Of a stretch of DNA of 34,055 nt, positions 33,764-34,055 are shown one piece after another. The stretch's first letter is position 1. Every line of letters starts with the position of its first letter. The notes below the pieces were generated by a model. The model did no database searches. It was not told where the DNA came from and worked only from the letters and a program-made list of their open reading frames with translations. The stretch is from Flavobacteriaceae bacterium (GTDB lineage Bacteria; Bacteroidota; Bacteroidia; Flavobacteriales; Flavobacteriaceae). The stretch covers positions 1 to 34,055 of the forward strand of contig JAUXGV010000009.1 of NCBI GenBank assembly GCA_030621915.1, given 5' to 3'. Made by a program: the position numbers and the translations under genes.

Positions 33764-33795
33764 AAACCACTTATGAACTTCGATAAGTGGTTTTC
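33764..33795 (+). terminator. Rho-independent terminator after SDR gene
   Basis: An 11-base-pair stem AAACCACTTAT/ATAAGTGGTTT, an 8-base loop, then a T-rich tail (TTTTCTCGTTTCTT from 33791). It is 122 bases after the SDR stop and is the only terminator seen downstream of the island. Confidence 0.75.
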
Positions 33796-33812
33796 TCGTT
33801 TCTTGAATCAAT

Positions 33813-33825
33813 GACATTCCATGTC
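33813..33825. promoter_or_regulatory. Short palindrome upstream of small ORF
   Basis: GACAT, TCC, ATGTC: a perfect 5-base inverted repeat ending 24 bases before the -7 box at 33850, near the -33 position. A regulator site is possible; it is also short enough for chance. Confidence 0.3.
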
Positions 33826-33849
33826 GTATTTAATGACCCTTTGCCAAAT

Positions 33850-33857
33850 TACCTTTG
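33850..33857 (+). promoter_or_regulatory. -7 box before small ORF
   Basis: TACCTTTG, an exact TAnnTTTG match, 13 bases before ATG 33871. The predicted start site would lie at about 33864, giving an almost leaderless message. Confidence 0.5.
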
Positions 33858-33870
33858 TAAAAAATTCAAT

Positions 33871-33966
33871 ATGAAGTCGGCAATAGATATAAAACTTTTC
33901 TTAATGAGGCTGGAAGCACAACTTAGAAAAAAAGAGAAGGAAGATGAGAAAAAGAAGAAAGAATAG
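33871..33966 (+). CDS. Possible 31-residue lysine-rich small protein
   Basis: ATG to TAG encodes 31 residues: an amphipathic start (MKSAIDIKLFLMRLEAQL) and a tail of almost only Lys and Glu (RKKEKEDEKKKKE). It is too short for statistical support from composition, but it sits exactly behind a strong -7 box and after a terminator, in a gap with no other gene. No family recognised. It could instead be the start of a non-coding transcript. Confidence 0.35.
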   Translation: MKSAIDIKLFLMRLEAQLRKKEKEDEKKKKE

Positions 33967-34013
33967 ATTCATTCCACATACACTCCCAGTAAGTGATTTT
34001 TTAATCCTCCTTC

Positions 34014-34035
34014 TCCGCCTCAGGCGGATTCGGCG
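34014..34035. repeat. GC-rich palindrome near window end
   Basis: TCCGCCT, C, AGGCGGA (34014-34028), followed by TTCGGCGGA, which repeats the right arm's GGCGGA. The GC content is far above the surrounding DNA. It resembles an intergenic palindromic (REP-like) unit, but only one copy lies in this window. Confidence 0.45.
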
Positions 34036-34055
34036 GACGAGAAGATATGGTTTAA

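Noticed and set aside
1-34055. CRISPR arrays, insertion sequences, integrases or prophage genes
   Set aside because: No regularly spaced repeats, transposase, integrase or phage structural motifs were found on either strand.

Overview
The window is AT-rich chromosomal DNA from a member of the Bacteroidota, most likely class Flavobacteriia. The evidence is the family variants present (long type-2-like IleRS, a DksA-like protein without zinc cysteines, LspA with a long insertion, a cysteine-free L32, a PID-CTERM-like small protein), repeated TAnnTTTG -7 promoter boxes, few Shine-Dalgarno sequences and several probable TTG starts. I see no phage, transposon or CRISPR sequence.

Layout. 1-5492: ileS, a DksA-like gene, a secreted beta-rich protein and lspA, all on +. 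5489-6724: a PLP-dependent decarboxylase on -, sharing stop-codon bases with lspA. 7011-11039: uvrC and a patatin/Omp85-type outer-membrane protein. 11243-17863: a minus-strand efflux operon (tetR, tolC-like, membrane fusion protein, RND pump), with a near-perfect inverted repeat over its promoter and a clear terminator at its end. 17972-19897: polyprenyl diphosphate synthase, a coupled unknown gene and an opposing outer-membrane protein. 19993-20066: a CAU-anticodon tRNA with promoter and terminator. 20296-22316: a membrane/spermidine-synthase-like fusion and a tiny sorting-signal protein. 22317-24846: divergent ribE and pdxA, then DUF177 (YceD-like) with rpmF, closed by two terminators. 24989-25411: a small secreted protein on -.

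The most unusual part is 26021-32619, seven co-oriented genes that look like a cyclic-nucleotide signalling island. In order they are a lipoprotein; a TPR/membrane/class III cyclase; a three-helix membrane protein resembling the Pycsar effector (PycTM, DUF5706); an HD-domain phosphohydrolase; an outer-membrane porin-like protein; a short PstS-like periplasmic protein; and a second cyclase with a periplasmic sensor and HAMP domain. Both cyclases carry the adenylate-specific Lys/Asp pair. The suggested logic is two inputs (a TPR-linked one, and an outer membrane-periplasm-inner membrane one) that make a cyclic nucleotide, an HD enzyme that may remove it, and a membrane protein that may respond to it. 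An ungapped 58-base element lies upstream of this island and again upstream of the following SDR gene, suggesting shared control.

The window ends with a terminator, a possible 31-residue small ORF behind a good -7 box, and a GC-rich palindrome unlike the surrounding DNA.
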